From the NCBI GenBank assembly GCA_905216175.1, contig CAJMSV010000003.1:1-55304 (forward strand): a stretch of DNA of 55,304 bases, in the 5' to 3' direction. A model generated the notes under the pieces. The model was not told the origin of the DNA. It was given only the letters and a program-made list of their open reading frames with translations, and did no database searches. Position 1 is the first letter of the stretch. Each line of letters opens with the position of its first letter. Made by a program: the position numbers and the translations under genes. Positions 8,519-17,655 of the stretch are shown here, one piece after another. The DNA comes from an uncultured bacterium (GTDB lineage: Bacteria; Actinomycetota; Coriobacteriia; Coriobacteriales; Coriobacteriaceae).

Positions 8519-8797
8519 TTAGAACGGCGCGTACTCGTCGTACAGGTCGTCGGTCTCGCCGGAGGCATTGACCTGCTCGACACGGGTAACGCCGGGCACA
8601 TGCTCCTTCAGGATGCGCTCAATACCCATGGACAGGGTCAGCGAGCTCATGGGGCAGCCGGCGCAAGCGCCCTGCAGCTCCAGTTTGACGACGCCCTCGT
8701 CGTCAACGCCCACATACTCCATATCGCCGCCATCGGCCTGCAGGTTGGGGCGAATCTCTTCAAGAACCTTCTTAAGCAGCTCTTCGTTAACAGCCAC
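8519..8797 (-). CDS. NifU C-terminal-domain protein (Fe-S scaffold, Nfu type)
   Basis: A 92-residue single-domain protein. Residues 1-75 form the Nfu domain (EEIRPNLQADGGDMEYVGVD, then GACAGCPMSSLTLSMGIERI); the CxxC pair at about 45-48 is the [4Fe-4S] ligand of Nfu proteins. Nfu carries assembled clusters to target apoproteins in the cytosol. The short acidic tail DDLYDEYAPF is family-variable. The clear ribosome site is AAAGGAG upstream of 8797. Likely clients in the window are the radical SAM enzyme and the dehydratase activase, but no operon links them. Confidence 0.93.
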   Translation of the reverse strand: MAVNEELLKKVLEEIRPNLQADGGDMEYVGVDDEGVVKLELQGACAGCPMSSLTLSMGIERILKEHVPGVTRVEQVNASGETDDLYDEYAPF

Positions 8798-8970
8798 AGG
8801 GGCTCCTTTCTCACAATTACGCGGGCGCGCCCGCGGACAGAAGCTATGTTACTACAGCCGTGTACCCGCTCACGAGCCGTCCATGCGCGCAGACGCGACT
8901 TTCACGAGTAGTCAATTTGGGACGGGGGCTCTTTTGGCTGCCTTTTGTTGCCAGCTGGCGTTGCCACGCG

Positions 8971-9495
8971 CTACTGCTGAACCCGCCCCTCGGTGCCGAT
9001 GTGCACATCGACGATGACCTGGCGGTAGCTGATGCCACAGGAGTCGAGAATGCGGCGGCTGATGCGCCCATCATCGGTGTCGGCGTACTTGTTGTCCAGG
9101 TAGACGACCTCGCCCACGCCCACCTGAGCCAAAATCTTGGCGCAGTCGTGGCACGGGAACAGCGTGACGTAGACCGTGGAACCCTCGAGGTCCTTGAGCG
9201 AGCCACGGTAGTTGAGCACGGCGTTGGCCTCGGCATGGACCACGTAGTTGTGCTTGTCCTGCAGCGGGTCGTCGCTCGTACCCCACGGAAAAAAGTCGTC
9301 GTTAAGCGCCGAGGGTGTACCGTTGTAGCCCACCGAAAGGATGCGGTGGTTGGTGTTGGCGATGCACGCACCCACCTGCGTGTTGGGGTCCTTGCTGCGG
9401 CGCTGCGCGGCGATGGCCACGCTCATAAAGAACTCGTCCCAGCTAATGACGTCCAGGCGCTTGCCTGACGAAGTTTGATGAAGATCGTCCGACAT
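8971..9495 (-). CDS. Deoxycytidylate (dCMP) deaminase family protein
   Basis: A 174-residue zinc-dependent deaminase converting dCMP to dUMP for thymidylate synthesis (or a ComEB-type homologue). The zinc and catalytic motifs are intact: HAEANAVLN (His ligand, Glu proton shuttle) and PCHDCAKILAQ (Cys pair). The GYNGTPS motif typical of dCMP deaminases is present (VGYNGTPSALND), which separates it from tRNA and guanine deaminases. The start at 9495 has GGAGG eight bases upstream; the alternative ATG at 9531 adds 12 unconserved residues. The 173 bases between this stop and the NifU-like gene hold nothing I can identify. Confidence 0.92.
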   Translation of the reverse strand: MSDDLHQTSSGKRLDVISWDEFFMSVAIAAQRRSKDPNTQVGACIANTNHRILSVGYNGTPSALNDDFFPWGTSDDPLQDKHNYVVHAEANAVLNYRGSLKDLEGSTVYVTLFPCHDCAKILAQVGVGEVVYLDNKYADTDDGRISRRILDSCGISYRQVIVDVHIGTEGRVQQ

Positions 9496-9579
9496 GGCAG
9501 ACACCTCCGTAATCGCAATAGTTTGACCCATTGTAGCAGGTGAAAGGTGGAGGCGTTTGTCCCACCGGCGCCCTCACCT

Positions 9580-10431
9580 TTACACGCGGCGGGGCTTTTG
9601 GTTGATGTGGTAGAGCTCGGCGAGACCCCGCAGCGTCAGTGCGTCGTCTACCGTCAGGCTGTGGCCGACCAACGCCGCGAGCGCCTCGGCATCGTCGCCG
9701 GTGATGACGATGGGCACGCTGCCCTCGCCCGCTGCCTTGGTCGAGCGCATCTCGGCAAGCACCATGTCGAGCATGCCGTCGATGCGGGCTACCTCGCCCA
9801 AGACCACGCCCGAGCGCATGGCCTCGCGCGTGTTGCGACCGATCACATGCGTTGGCGCCGAGGGCGCAACCTGGGGTAGGCGCGCTGCCGCCGCCGAAAG
9901 CGAGCGGGCGCCAAGTGCCAGACCCGGCGCGATGACGCCGCCGACAAAGGTTCCGTGCGCATCGATGACCTCGATATTGGTCGTAGTGCCCAGGTCGATC
10001 ACGATGCACGGAGAGCCGTAGACGGCACGGGCCGCCACGGCGTCGGCGATGCGGTCGGGACCAATCTCTGCTGGATCGTCGTAGTGCACGGGCATGCCGG
10101 TCTTGAGGCCTGGCCCCACGGTGAGCACGCGCCCCGTGCAGGTGCGGGAAAGCGCCGCCTTCCACGGACGCTCGAGCGCCGGCACCACGCAACTCAGCAC
10201 TGCGGCTGCGGGAACGAGCGCACCCGGCTTGCCCGCATCGGCTGACAGCGCGCCCATGACCTGCGCGAGCCTCATGCGCGCCTCGTCGGCCGTGATGCTC
10301 GGCGGCGTCGTGATCTCGCACGTCGCAAGCGGGCATTCCTGTGCCGCGGCCGAATCCTCGGCAAACAGGCCAAAGCGAATAAACGTGTTGCCCACGTCGA
10401 CCGTCAATATGTATGCGCAGCCATTAAGCAT
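9580..10431 (-). CDS. coaX: Type III pantothenate kinase
   Basis: A 283-residue cytosolic kinase for the first step of coenzyme A synthesis. Family blocks are in order: TVDVGNTFIRFGLF (phosphate-binding DxGNT), GPDRIADAVAARAVYG (pantothenate/catalytic Asp), CIVIDLGTTTNIEVID, GGVIAPGLALGARSLSAAAARLP and ITGDDAEAL. Type III enzymes need a monovalent cation and are insensitive to CoA feedback. The start at 10431 has AAGGAG with good spacing; an upstream ATG at 10485 gives 18 unconserved residues. The stop lies 84 bases upstream of the dCMP deaminase start, so the two could be co-transcribed. Confidence 0.95.
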   Translation of the reverse strand: MLNGCAYILTVDVGNTFIRFGLFAEDSAAAQECPLATCEITTPPSITADEARMRLAQVMGALSADAGKPGALVPAAAVLSCVVPALERPWKAALSRTCTGRVLTVGPGLKTGMPVHYDDPAEIGPDRIADAVAARAVYGSPCIVIDLGTTTNIEVIDAHGTFVGGVIAPGLALGARSLSAAAARLPQVAPSAPTHVIGRNTREAMRSGVVLGEVARIDGMLDMVLAEMRSTKAAGEGSVPIVITGDDAEALAALVGHSLTVDDALTLRGLAELYHINQKPRRV

Positions 10432-10479
10432 CGTCGGCACTCCTTTCGTCTGCCCAGCAGTATATCGCCTACCTAAACC

Positions 10480-10497
10480 AGTCATCCCAAAATGACT
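10480..10497. promoter_or_regulatory. Inverted repeat between coaX and the OPT gene
   Basis: AGTCAT (10480-10485) and ATGACT (10492-10497) form a perfect 6-6-6 dyad in the 192-base gap between divergent coaX and the OPT transporter; a TATACT hexamer follows at 10507. It could be a small operator; nothing more can be claimed. Confidence 0.25.
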
Positions 10498-10623
10498 AGC
10501 TTGCAGCTATACTAGTGCGCGGTCGTGCGCGAGCTCACGCGGCGGCCCTTGGTAACCCGACTTCCCGCGCCGTATCCGTAGCGGCGCTCCCGGGGGAAGC
10601 GGATATACGCAAAGGAGTTCTAT

Positions 10624-12327
10624 ATGAGCAATCCCTCGAACCGCGCCTCGATGCGCGGGCAACTCACGCTGCGCGGCGTCGTCATCGGCGTCCTTGGCTG
10701 CGTGATCATCACGGCAAGCTCGGCCTACACCGCCCTCAAGATGGGCGCACTCCCCTGGCCGATCGTCTTCGCTGCCGTCATCTCGCTGTTCTTCCTTAAG
10801 CTCATGGGCAACGCCAGCCTCAACGAGGCCAACGTCACCCACACCATCATGTCCGCGGGCGCCATGGTCGCCGGCGGCCTGGCGTTTACCATTCCGGGCG
10901 CCTGGATGCTGGGCTATGCCAACCAGATCAGCTGGCTCGACATGTTTATCGTGGCACTCGCCGGCACCATCCTGGGCCTGCTGGCCACCGCGCTCATCCA
11001 CCGTCACTTTATCGTGGACGCCGCGCTTGAGTTCCCCACCGGCAACGCCGCAGCTCAGACCTTGCGCGCGACCGAGGCTGGCGGCAAAACCGGCAAGCAG
11101 CTCTTTGGCTCCATGGCCATCGCCGGCATCTACAGCGTGCTGCGCGATGCTCTGGGCGTGGTGCCCAGCATGCTATGCACGCTCAACATCCCCGGCGTGA
11201 CCTTTGGCATCTACAACTCGCCCATGCTGCTCTCCGTCGGCTTCCTCGTGGGCTTCGCCCCCGTCGCCTTCTGGTTTGCTGGCGCGCTGCTGGGCAACTT
11301 TGGCATCATCGTGGGCGGCACCGCTGCCGGTCTGTTCGACGTTGTGACTGCGCAGGGCATCGTCAAGTCCCTGGGCATGGGCCTCATGATGGGCTTTGGC
11401 GTCGCCGTCGTCCTCAAGGACATCCTGCCGCAGGTCGCCGGCATCGTCCGCGGTCTTGCTGCCGACAGCTCCACCGACACCGACGAGCAGTCGCTCATCT
11501 CGGGCTCCCTTAAGCTCGACGCCGGCATCATCGGCCTGGGCGCTGCCGCCATCGCTGTGATCGTCGCCATCGTGCTTGACCTTGGCCCCGTTCCGGCCGG
11601 CATCGTCACGTTGTTCACCTTTGTCACCACCATCATGAGCGCGCAGAGCTGCGGCCAGACGGGTATCGACCCCATGGAGATCTTTGGCCTCATCGTTATG
11701 CTCATCGTGGCTGCCTTCGCACAGATCGCTCAGGTCAAGCTGTTCTTTATCGCCGGCATCGTTGCCGTGGCGTGCGGCCTTGCGGGCGACGTCATGAACG
11801 ACTTTAAGGCCGGCGCCGTGCTGGGCACCAACCCGCGTGCGCAGTGGATCGGCCAAGCCATCGGCGGCATCGTGGGCGCCCTGGTCGCCGCAGCCGTCAT
11901 GGTCGCGCTCGTCACCGCCTATGGCCCGGACGCCTTTGGCCCCGACAAGAGCTTTGTTGCCGCGCAGGCAAGCGTCGTCGCCACCATGGTCTCGGGCATC
12001 CCGAGCGTGCCGTGGTTCGTTGGCGGCTTTATCGCCGGCATCGTCATGTACTGGCTCGGCATTCCGGCCATGATGATCGGCCTGGGCGTGTACCTGCCGT
12101 TCTATATGTCGCTCACGGCTTTCCTGGGCTCCTGCGTTAAGCTCGCCTACGACAAGTGGTCCGCCCACCGCGACGCCACCGCTGGTCTTTCTGACGAGGA
12201 GAGGGCTGCCAAGGACGCCGCCTTCCAGGAACAGGGCCTGGTTGTCGCCAGCGGCCTGCTCGGCGGCGAGTCTATCGTCGGCGTTATCCTGGCGTTTGTC
12301 TCTGTTGGCTTGAGCCTGCTGGGCTAA
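10624..12327 (+). CDS. OPT family oligopeptide/metal-chelate transporter
   Basis: A 567-residue membrane transporter of the OPT superfamily, with about 14 predicted helices. Diagnostic stretches include the N-terminal TLRGVVIGVLGCVIITASSAYTA-type opening, ALPWPIVFAAVISLFFLK, LEFPTGNAAAQTLRATEAGG (the conserved fPtGxAxAxtL block) and a C-terminal GLGVYLPFYMSLTAFLG. OPT proteins are proton-coupled importers of small peptides or metal-siderophore chelates; the substrate cannot be chosen from sequence. The start at 10624 has AAAGGAG seven bases upstream. A strong terminator follows, so it is monocistronic. Confidence 0.93.
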   Translation: MSNPSNRASMRGQLTLRGVVIGVLGCVIITASSAYTALKMGALPWPIVFAAVISLFFLKLMGNASLNEANVTHTIMSAGAMVAGGLAFTIPGAWMLGYANQISWLDMFIVALAGTILGLLATALIHRHFIVDAALEFPTGNAAAQTLRATEAGGKTGKQLFGSMAIAGIYSVLRDALGVVPSMLCTLNIPGVTFGIYNSPMLLSVGFLVGFAPVAFWFAGALLGNFGIIVGGTAAGLFDVVTAQGIVKSLGMGLMMGFGVAVVLKDILPQVAGIVRGLAADSSTDTDEQSLISGSLKLDAGIIGLGAAAIAVIVAIVLDLGPVPAGIVTLFTFVTTIMSAQSCGQTGIDPMEIFGLIVMLIVAAFAQIAQVKLFFIAGIVAVACGLAGDVMNDFKAGAVLGTNPRAQWIGQAIGGIVGALVAAAVMVALVTAYGPDAFGPDKSFVAAQASVVATMVSGIPSVPWFVGGFIAGIVMYWLGIPAMMIGLGVYLPFYMSLTAFLGSCVKLAYDKWSAHRDATAGLSDEERAAKDAAFQEQGLVVASGLLGGESIVGVILAFVSVGLSLLG

Positions 12328-12368
12328 GCTGAGCAGCTGCTCGGCAGCAACCATATTGCCTACGATTT

Positions 12369-12408
12369 GCCCGGTCGGTAGCTTTCGCGGCTACCGACCG
12401 GGCTTTTT
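12369..12408 (+). terminator. Rho-independent terminator of the OPT gene
   Basis: A perfect 14-bp stem (arms 12369-12382 and 12390-12403, GCCCGGTCGGTAGC and its complement) followed by TTTTT. Confidence 0.93.
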
Positions 12409-12424
12409 GATATCGAAACAAAGA

Positions 12425-12461
12425 AAGGCCAGCGCGCTGCGTATGACAGCGCGCCGGCCTT
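12425..12461 (-). terminator. Terminator of the CAP surface-protein gene
   Basis: A 15-bp stem with one mismatch (arms 12425-12439 and 12447-12461, core GGCCAGCGCGCTG) followed on the minus strand by TTCTTTG. It faces the OPT terminator, so the convergent pair is insulated on both strands. Confidence 0.8.
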
Positions 12462-12527
12462 ATCGTTTGGCTATCGAGACGGTCCCGCTATGAATTGGAA
12501 TTCGCTGCAGAGCCGACGTCCGAATCA

Positions 12528-15500
12528 CTACACGTGCTTGCGACGACGATCACCCAGCGTCACGCCCGCGGCAACGAGCGTAATGCCGCCGATGACGAAG
12601 ACCTCACCTGCAAGCGCGGAGGTATCACCCGTCTGGGCGAGCGCGGCAGGCGCAGCCTGTTTCTTGGCACCGGGGGCCTTTGCGGCGGCCTGCGTAACCT
12701 GGGGCTTGGCCTGAGGCTTGCTCTGCGGCTCGGCCTTGGGATGATACTTGTCGTACTCGGCCTGAGCGGCAGCCAAGGCATCCTTGGCATCTCCGAGCTC
12801 GGCAAGCGCGGCGGCATAGGCGTCGTTGGCATCGGACAGCTTGGCATCGGCATCGCTCAGAGCAGCCTTGAGGCCAGCGGCGGCATCGACGGCGGCCTTA
12901 TAGCGAGCGTAGGCAGCGTTAAGCTTGACCAGCTTCTCGTTACCCGTCGTGCCCGCGGCAAGAGAGGCCTTGTGGTCGACAGCCTCAAGATCGGCCTTGA
13001 GTGCCTCATCGCTGGCAAGCTCGGCCTTGGCCTTGACGATCTCGAAGTTCGCATCGACGACGGCTTCGTTGGCGGCCTCGAGCTGCTTCTGGGCATCGGC
13101 GACACCGGCGACGGCAGCGTCATAGGCGGCCTTGGCGTCGTCGACCGCCTTCTGGGCGCCGGCGCAGCGCTCGAAGGCCTTGTTTGCGGTGGCAAGCTCG
13201 CCCTCGGCGGCCTTGACCTTCTCCTGTGCGTCGGACAGGGTCGGCGTCTTGGCGGCAACTGCCTGCTTGGCGCCCGAAAGAGCGGTCGCGGCGTGCACAT
13301 CTGCGGCCTGAGCCTTGTCAACGCCAGCCTGGGCAGTGTCGTCGGCCTTCTTGGCATCGTTAAGCGTGCCCTGCTTGTTCGCAAGATCCGTCTTGGCGGC
13401 ATCGCACTTGGCGGCAAGGTCCTTGACCGAAGCGGTAGCGTTGTCATACGCCTCGTTGGCCTGATCGGACTTTACCTTGGCGGCGTCGCGGGCGCTGCGA
13501 GCCTTCGCCTTGTGAGCAGCGGCCTCGGCTGCCTTCGTCTTGCTGTCAGCAAGCGTGGCGTTTGCCTTATCGAGAGCTGCCTGGGCAGTAGTGGCCTCGC
13601 CCTTGGCGGCGTCGAGCTTGGTCTGGGGCGTCTTGACGTCGACACCCTTGAGTTTGGCTTCGGCGGCGTCGTATGCCGTCTTCGCGGCGGCGGTGCTGGA
13701 TTTAGCCTTCTCGTACTCGCCCTTGGCGGTGTGCACGTTCGTGTCGGCCGCGGTATAGGCGTCGCGTGTGTCTTTCTGATTATTGAGAGCAGCGAGATAT
13801 GCCGCATCGGCCGCGCCCAGCGTCTTCTGCGCCTCGGCGAGCTTGCTCTGAAGCTCCTTGAGCTGCGCCTTCTGCGCCTGCGTACCGCCAGCGTTATAGG
13901 CAGAATCGATGTAGTCGTTCACGAGCTTCTTGAACTCGGAGACCGTGAAGTCGGCCTGGTCATCGTCAGAAGTGTAATCGAATGCGGTTACCTCGGAATC
14001 GGTGTTCTTGCCGCTACCGACCGCAATACCGATTGCCGTCATACCGGAATCGATAATGTTGAGATAGTGCCCGCAGCCGTCTCCTCTTTCATTACCGTTC
14101 TCATCTTTTGTGCCGAAATACACATCTTGATAGCGGTGGGAGATATAGTACGAATCATAGCGATAAGCTATGAGGTCTTTGCCCTTTTCACTATCCGCGC
14201 CGACCTTTTTAATCCAATTCTCGTAACTATTTTTCTCCTGCGTATAGAGGCCGGTATATGGCCACCCAAGTGTGTCGACAGTCTCGCCGCCGGTATAGGC
14301 ACCAAGGCCGTCGGCAATGTTCTCGGCGTTATCGAAGTAGTGGTTGGAATGCTGCAAGCTGTCGTTGTGCTTCAGAATTTGGGAGGAATACGACGCATTG
14401 AGGGCTGCTGCGGCCGTCATGCGAAGGCTGACGCCCAGCTCGGACTGCCCGTTCGCCTTACGGATGTTGTTATGGGTATCGAGATAGGTCAAAGCATTGC
14501 GCAGCTGCTCAAGAGAGAGCGGATTGGTGTTGCGGGACATGTCCTGATCGACGTAACTGTCATACCAGCCAGCCTTGTCATACCGCTCATTATCGTTATT
14601 CGCACCTGCGAGCAGAGACGATGCGGCGCTAGCATTTGCTTTCTGCTGGGCAGTGAAATCGCTGCTGTTGCTGATGTAAGCCATAAAGCCGAGCATGCCC
14701 TTATTGATGACTTCCTGGTCAACGGTCATGTTGGACCTTAGGTCTGCAATCTGCTGCTCAAGAGCCTCAACCTGGGCATTAGCAGCGTCATAAGCCTTTT
14801 CCGCGGCGTTCGAAGCGGCGCAGGCTGCCTCCCACTCGCTGCGCTTCTGCTTGCGAACTTCGACAAGCTTATCGTACGCGGTCTTCTTGTCTGCTTCGGT
14901 CTGCTGCGCCTTCTCGTATGCGGCCTTGGCAGTGTCACGCTTACTGGCCGCGTCCTTGTACTCCTTGTTTGCCGCACCGTATGCAGACTGGGCAGATGCC
15001 ACGGCAGCGTTGGCGGCGTTGGCCTTCTCCTGCGCGGCGGTGGCAGCAGTTTGCGCAGCCTGCAGGTTCGCCTGTGCGGTGGCGTCTGCAGTCGTCGCGG
15101 CTTCGAACGCGGTCTGCGCGGTCGCGAGCTCGCTGGCGGCAGTGACCTTGGCAGCCTCGAGCGCGTTCAGATCGACACCCGTGCCCGAAGTCGCGACATT
15201 GAGCGCGGCCTGTGCGTCGTTCAGTTTAGCCTGAGCATTATCGCGTGCAGTGGTCGCAGCGGCAAGGGCAGCGGCAGTCTCCTGCTTCTTGGCCTGGGCA
15301 GTCGTCAGAGCGGCCTCAGCATTCTGCTTTTCCTGCTGAGCACTGGCCTCGGCGGCCTTGGCCTGGTCCAGATCAGCCTGCGCGGCAGCGACGACCTTGT
15401 TGGCAGCGTCGAGCTTGGCCTGCGCGTCCTCGACGACCTTCTTGGCGGCCTCGTACTCGTCCATACCCATGGCATCGAGCTTGGCTTGGGCATCATCGAG

Positions 15501-16082
15501 GGCCTTCTTGGCCTCGTCTTGCTTTGCCTTGGCATCCTTGAGCGCCTGGGTCTTATCCTCGACGCTCTTGTTGGCCTGATCGAGCTGATCGTTCAGGTCG
15601 CCCAGCTTCTTCTGCTGCTGCTCGGCCTTGTCGACGGCGGCCTTGAGCTCGTCGATCTTCTCCTGAAGCGCGGCTGCCTCGGCCTCGTTCTGCTCGGCGG
15701 CGTTATCGGTCACGGTCTGCGAGGCCTGATTCTTTTGCTGCTGCGCCTGCTTTTGAGACTGACCTGCCGCGTCGGCCTTCTTTTGGGCGGCATCGTAGGC
15801 GGCCTGAGCGTCCTTGAGCTGCTTTGCCGACTCCTCGGCCAACTGGGCGGCTGTCTTTGCGGTTGCCTGGCTACCGGCGACGACAGCGTTCTCGATAGCG
15901 CTGTCGCCCTTCGCGGCAGCACCGTTGTCGGCTGCCGGCGCGGCGATTGCCGCCAGCGGCGACATGAGCGGCTGAGCGATGAGGCTCGCCGTCAAAACAG
16001 TTGCGACGGCACGGTTGGCAACGCCTTTGACGTTGACGGCCTTTGCCCGAGGCTCAAAGTGCTGTGGGCTATAGTTTGCCAT
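12528..16082 (-). CDS. Cell-wall-anchored coiled-coil protein with central CAP domain
   Basis: An 1184-residue secreted protein. Residues 1-48 are a long signal peptide with a hydrophobic core ending AAIAAPA. Residues about 60-450 and 720-1120 are Ala/Lys/Asp/Glu-rich heptad coiled coil (runs such as DAAQKKADAAGQSQKQAQQQ). Between them, about 450-715, is a globular CAP/SCP domain with HNNIRKANG, HSNHYFDNAENIADG, a YENWIKK helix and GCGHYLNIIDSGMTAIGIAVG. The end has LAQTGDT (about 1145), a hydrophobic helix and RRRK, a sortase sorting-signal layout with LAQTG replacing LPXTG. Probably a surface rod or adhesin presenting the CAP domain in the middle. Its locus is monocistronic with its own terminator. 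Confidence 0.92.
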   Translation of the reverse strand: MANYSPQHFEPRAKAVNVKGVANRAVATVLTASLIAQPLMSPLAAIAAPAADNGAAAKGDSAIENAVVAGSQATAKTAAQLAEESAKQLKDAQAAYDAAQKKADAAGQSQKQAQQQKNQASQTVTDNAAEQNEAEAAALQEKIDELKAAVDKAEQQQKKLGDLNDQLDQANKSVEDKTQALKDAKAKQDEAKKALDDAQAKLDAMGMDEYEAAKKVVEDAQAKLDAANKVVAAAQADLDQAKAAEASAQQEKQNAEAALTTAQAKKQETAAALAAATTARDNAQAKLNDAQAALNVATSGTGVDLNALEAAKVTAASELATAQTAFEAATTADATAQANLQAAQTAATAAQEKANAANAAVASAQSAYGAANKEYKDAASKRDTAKAAYEKAQQTEADKKTAYDKLVEVRKQKRSEWEAACAASNAAEKAYDAANAQVEALEQQIADLRSNMTVDQEVINKGMLGFMAYISNSSDFTAQQKANASAASSLLAGANNDNERYDKAGWYDSYVDQDMSRNTNPLSLEQLRNALTYLDTHNNIRKANGQSELGVSLRMTAAAALNASYSSQILKHNDSLQHSNHYFDNAENIADGLGAYTGGETVDTLGWPYTGLYTQEKNSYENWIKKVGADSEKGKDLIAYRYDSYYISHRYQDVYFGTKDENGNERGDGCGHYLNIIDSGMTAIGIAVGSGKNTDSEVTAFDYTSDDDQADFTVSEFKKLVNDYIDSAYNAGGTQAQKAQLKELQSKLAEAQKTLGAADAAYLAALNNQKDTRDAYTAADTNVHTAKGEYEKAKSSTAAAKTAYDAAEAKLKGVDVKTPQTKLDAAKGEATTAQAALDKANATLADSKTKAAEAAAHKAKARSARDAAKVKSDQANEAYDNATASVKDLAAKCDAAKTDLANKQGTLNDAKKADDTAQAGVDKAQAADVHAATALSGAKQAVAAKTPTLSDAQEKVKAAEGELATANKAFERCAGAQKAVDDAKAAYDAAVAGVADAQKQLEAANEAVVDANFEIVKAKAELASDEALKADLEAVDHKASLAAGTTGNEKLVKLNAAYARYKAAVDAAAGLKAALSDADAKLSDANDAYAAALAELGDAKDALAAAQAEYDKYHPKAEPQSKPQAKPQVTQAAAKAPGAKKQAAPAALAQTGDTSALAGEVFVIGGITLVAAGVTLGDRRRKHV

Positions 16083-16123
16083 GGCTTTCTCCCTTTGACA
16101 CGGATGTATCCATACGCTTCAAA

Positions 16124-16230
16124 ATGTAGGAGCTGATTTTTGAATTCTGTTGCGCAACATTGGTCACCAGCGGATTTTTTTGAAATTCGCGCTCTCGTGC
16201 TTCACAATTTCGTCACATATGTAGGAGCTG
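16124..16230. promoter_or_regulatory. Leader region with direct repeat, between surface-protein and DUF389 genes
   Basis: The 308-base gap 16083-16390 contains two identical copies of ATGTAGGAGCTG (16124-16135 and 16219-16230) and a perfect palindrome GTTGCGCAAC (16149-16158), plus AT-rich runs. The gap serves divergent genes, so these are candidate regulator sites for the surface protein. No gene was seen in it. Confidence 0.35.
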
Positions 16231-16390
16231 GTGCATCATATTCTTGCGGGATCGAATTGAGCCTGTGATTTGCATTTGCTCCCGCGTCATCCGCCCTATC
16301 GGATCCCGCATCCAACAGACGCCCTGCCCGCCACGGTGTAGAGTTAGGACAACGAGCGCGTTGCGCGGACCGCGCTGGAACGAGGTGGAC

Positions 16391-17530
16391 ATGGAACTCG
16401 ACAAACAACAGATCAAGCGACTACGCGAACGCCATCACCGGCGCCACGGCATCCGCCCCGCCCATAGCGAGGCCATGGAGAACGCCACCCGCTTCCTCAA
16501 GCGCGCATTCAACATTCGCGAGGGTCGCGCGCCCTACCACGTGATTCGCAAGCGCTTTGTAAACGGGGCACGCCTGACCGGCTCTCACCTATGCATCCTC
16601 ATCATCGCCATGCTCATCGCGAGCATCGGTCTCGATATCGACTCGGACATCGCCATTGTAGGTGCCATGCTCATCTGCCCGCTTATGGGCTCGGTCCTTG
16701 CCATGGCATACGGCATCGCCACGCTCGACCGCGAGATTACCCTTGAGGCCGTCGCGAGCTTGGCTCTACAGATGGCCTTTTGCCTGGTCACGTCCACGTT
16801 GTACTTTAAGCTCTCGCCCCTTGGCACCACCACGGCCGCTATCCTTGACAATTCGACACCGACTGTGTGGGACCTTGCCGTCGCGCTCGCGGGCGGCTTT
16901 GCGGGCGGCCTGGGCAACTCGCGCGACCAGGAACCTGCCACGCTCATCGCCGGCGTGGCCGTGGCGACCGCGCTCATGCCGCCCCTGTGCGCGGCGGGCT
17001 ATGGCATCGCCATCGCAAGCGGGTCGCTGTTTCTCTCGGCCCTCTACGAGTTTGGCATCAACGTTGTCTTTATCGCGCTGGCTGCCGAAGCCGTGCTGCT
17101 TCTTTTGCGCGTGCCGCTCAAGCGCGACCTCAACGGCGACGGCATTGTGACCGCCGAAGAAGATGCCGAGGTCGACGAGCTGTCACGCAAGGTGCGCCGC
17201 CGCATCATTGTGGGCACGGTAGTCTTTGCCATCCCCTGCATCGTTATGACAGCGGGGTCTATTGGCTCGGCGCAGGCCGGCGTGCAGGACGGCTACGGCG
17301 TCACCGAAACCACGCGCGAGCTTGCGGCGGTGCTGCCAGGCTTTAAGGATTACACCGTCGCCGTCGAGACCTCGGCCACCGAAGGGGACGAGGGAGGCAT
17401 TGTAGAGCGCGAAATCGTCGCCCATGTGACAACGAGCGCGGCGCTCGGGACGCACGACCGCCACGTCGCCCGCAAGCTCATCGACCTCAATGTGCCCGAT
17501 CTCGACCGCGTGGAGTTCGATGTGAAGTGA
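16391..17530 (+). CDS. DUF389 family membrane protein
   Basis: A 379-residue protein with a basic N-terminus (about 60 residues), six to seven hydrophobic helices and a soluble C-terminal domain (about 300-379). The core has AIVGAMLICPLMGSVLAMAYG and AGVAVATALMPPLCAAGYGIA, the paired Pro-containing helices that define DUF389 (TIGR00341-type) proteins. Function is not established for the family. An odd local feature is DLNGDGIVTAEEDAEVDE (about 246-263), an EF-hand-like loop DxNxDGxxxxxE in a cytosolic segment that could bind calcium. The start at 16391 is preceded by GAGGTGG; the longer frame from 16244 is unlikely. Confidence 0.85.
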   Translation: MELDKQQIKRLRERHHRRHGIRPAHSEAMENATRFLKRAFNIREGRAPYHVIRKRFVNGARLTGSHLCILIIAMLIASIGLDIDSDIAIVGAMLICPLMGSVLAMAYGIATLDREITLEAVASLALQMAFCLVTSTLYFKLSPLGTTTAAILDNSTPTVWDLAVALAGGFAGGLGNSRDQEPATLIAGVAVATALMPPLCAAGYGIAIASGSLFLSALYEFGINVVFIALAAEAVLLLLRVPLKRDLNGDGIVTAEEDAEVDELSRKVRRRIIVGTVVFAIPCIVMTAGSIGSAQAGVQDGYGVTETTRELAAVLPGFKDYTVAVETSATEGDEGGIVEREIVAHVTTSAALGTHDRHVARKLIDLNVPDLDRVEFDVK

Positions 17531-17655
17531 TGCCGGCGCGGGATGAATGCTCGCACGGACGCAAGTTACGACGAGGCGCAGACGCGATACGGACACGAGC
17601 AAATTGCGGGGTGCAGTTCACACCCGAGCCCCGCTCGCTGTTTTATTGCCGTGAA

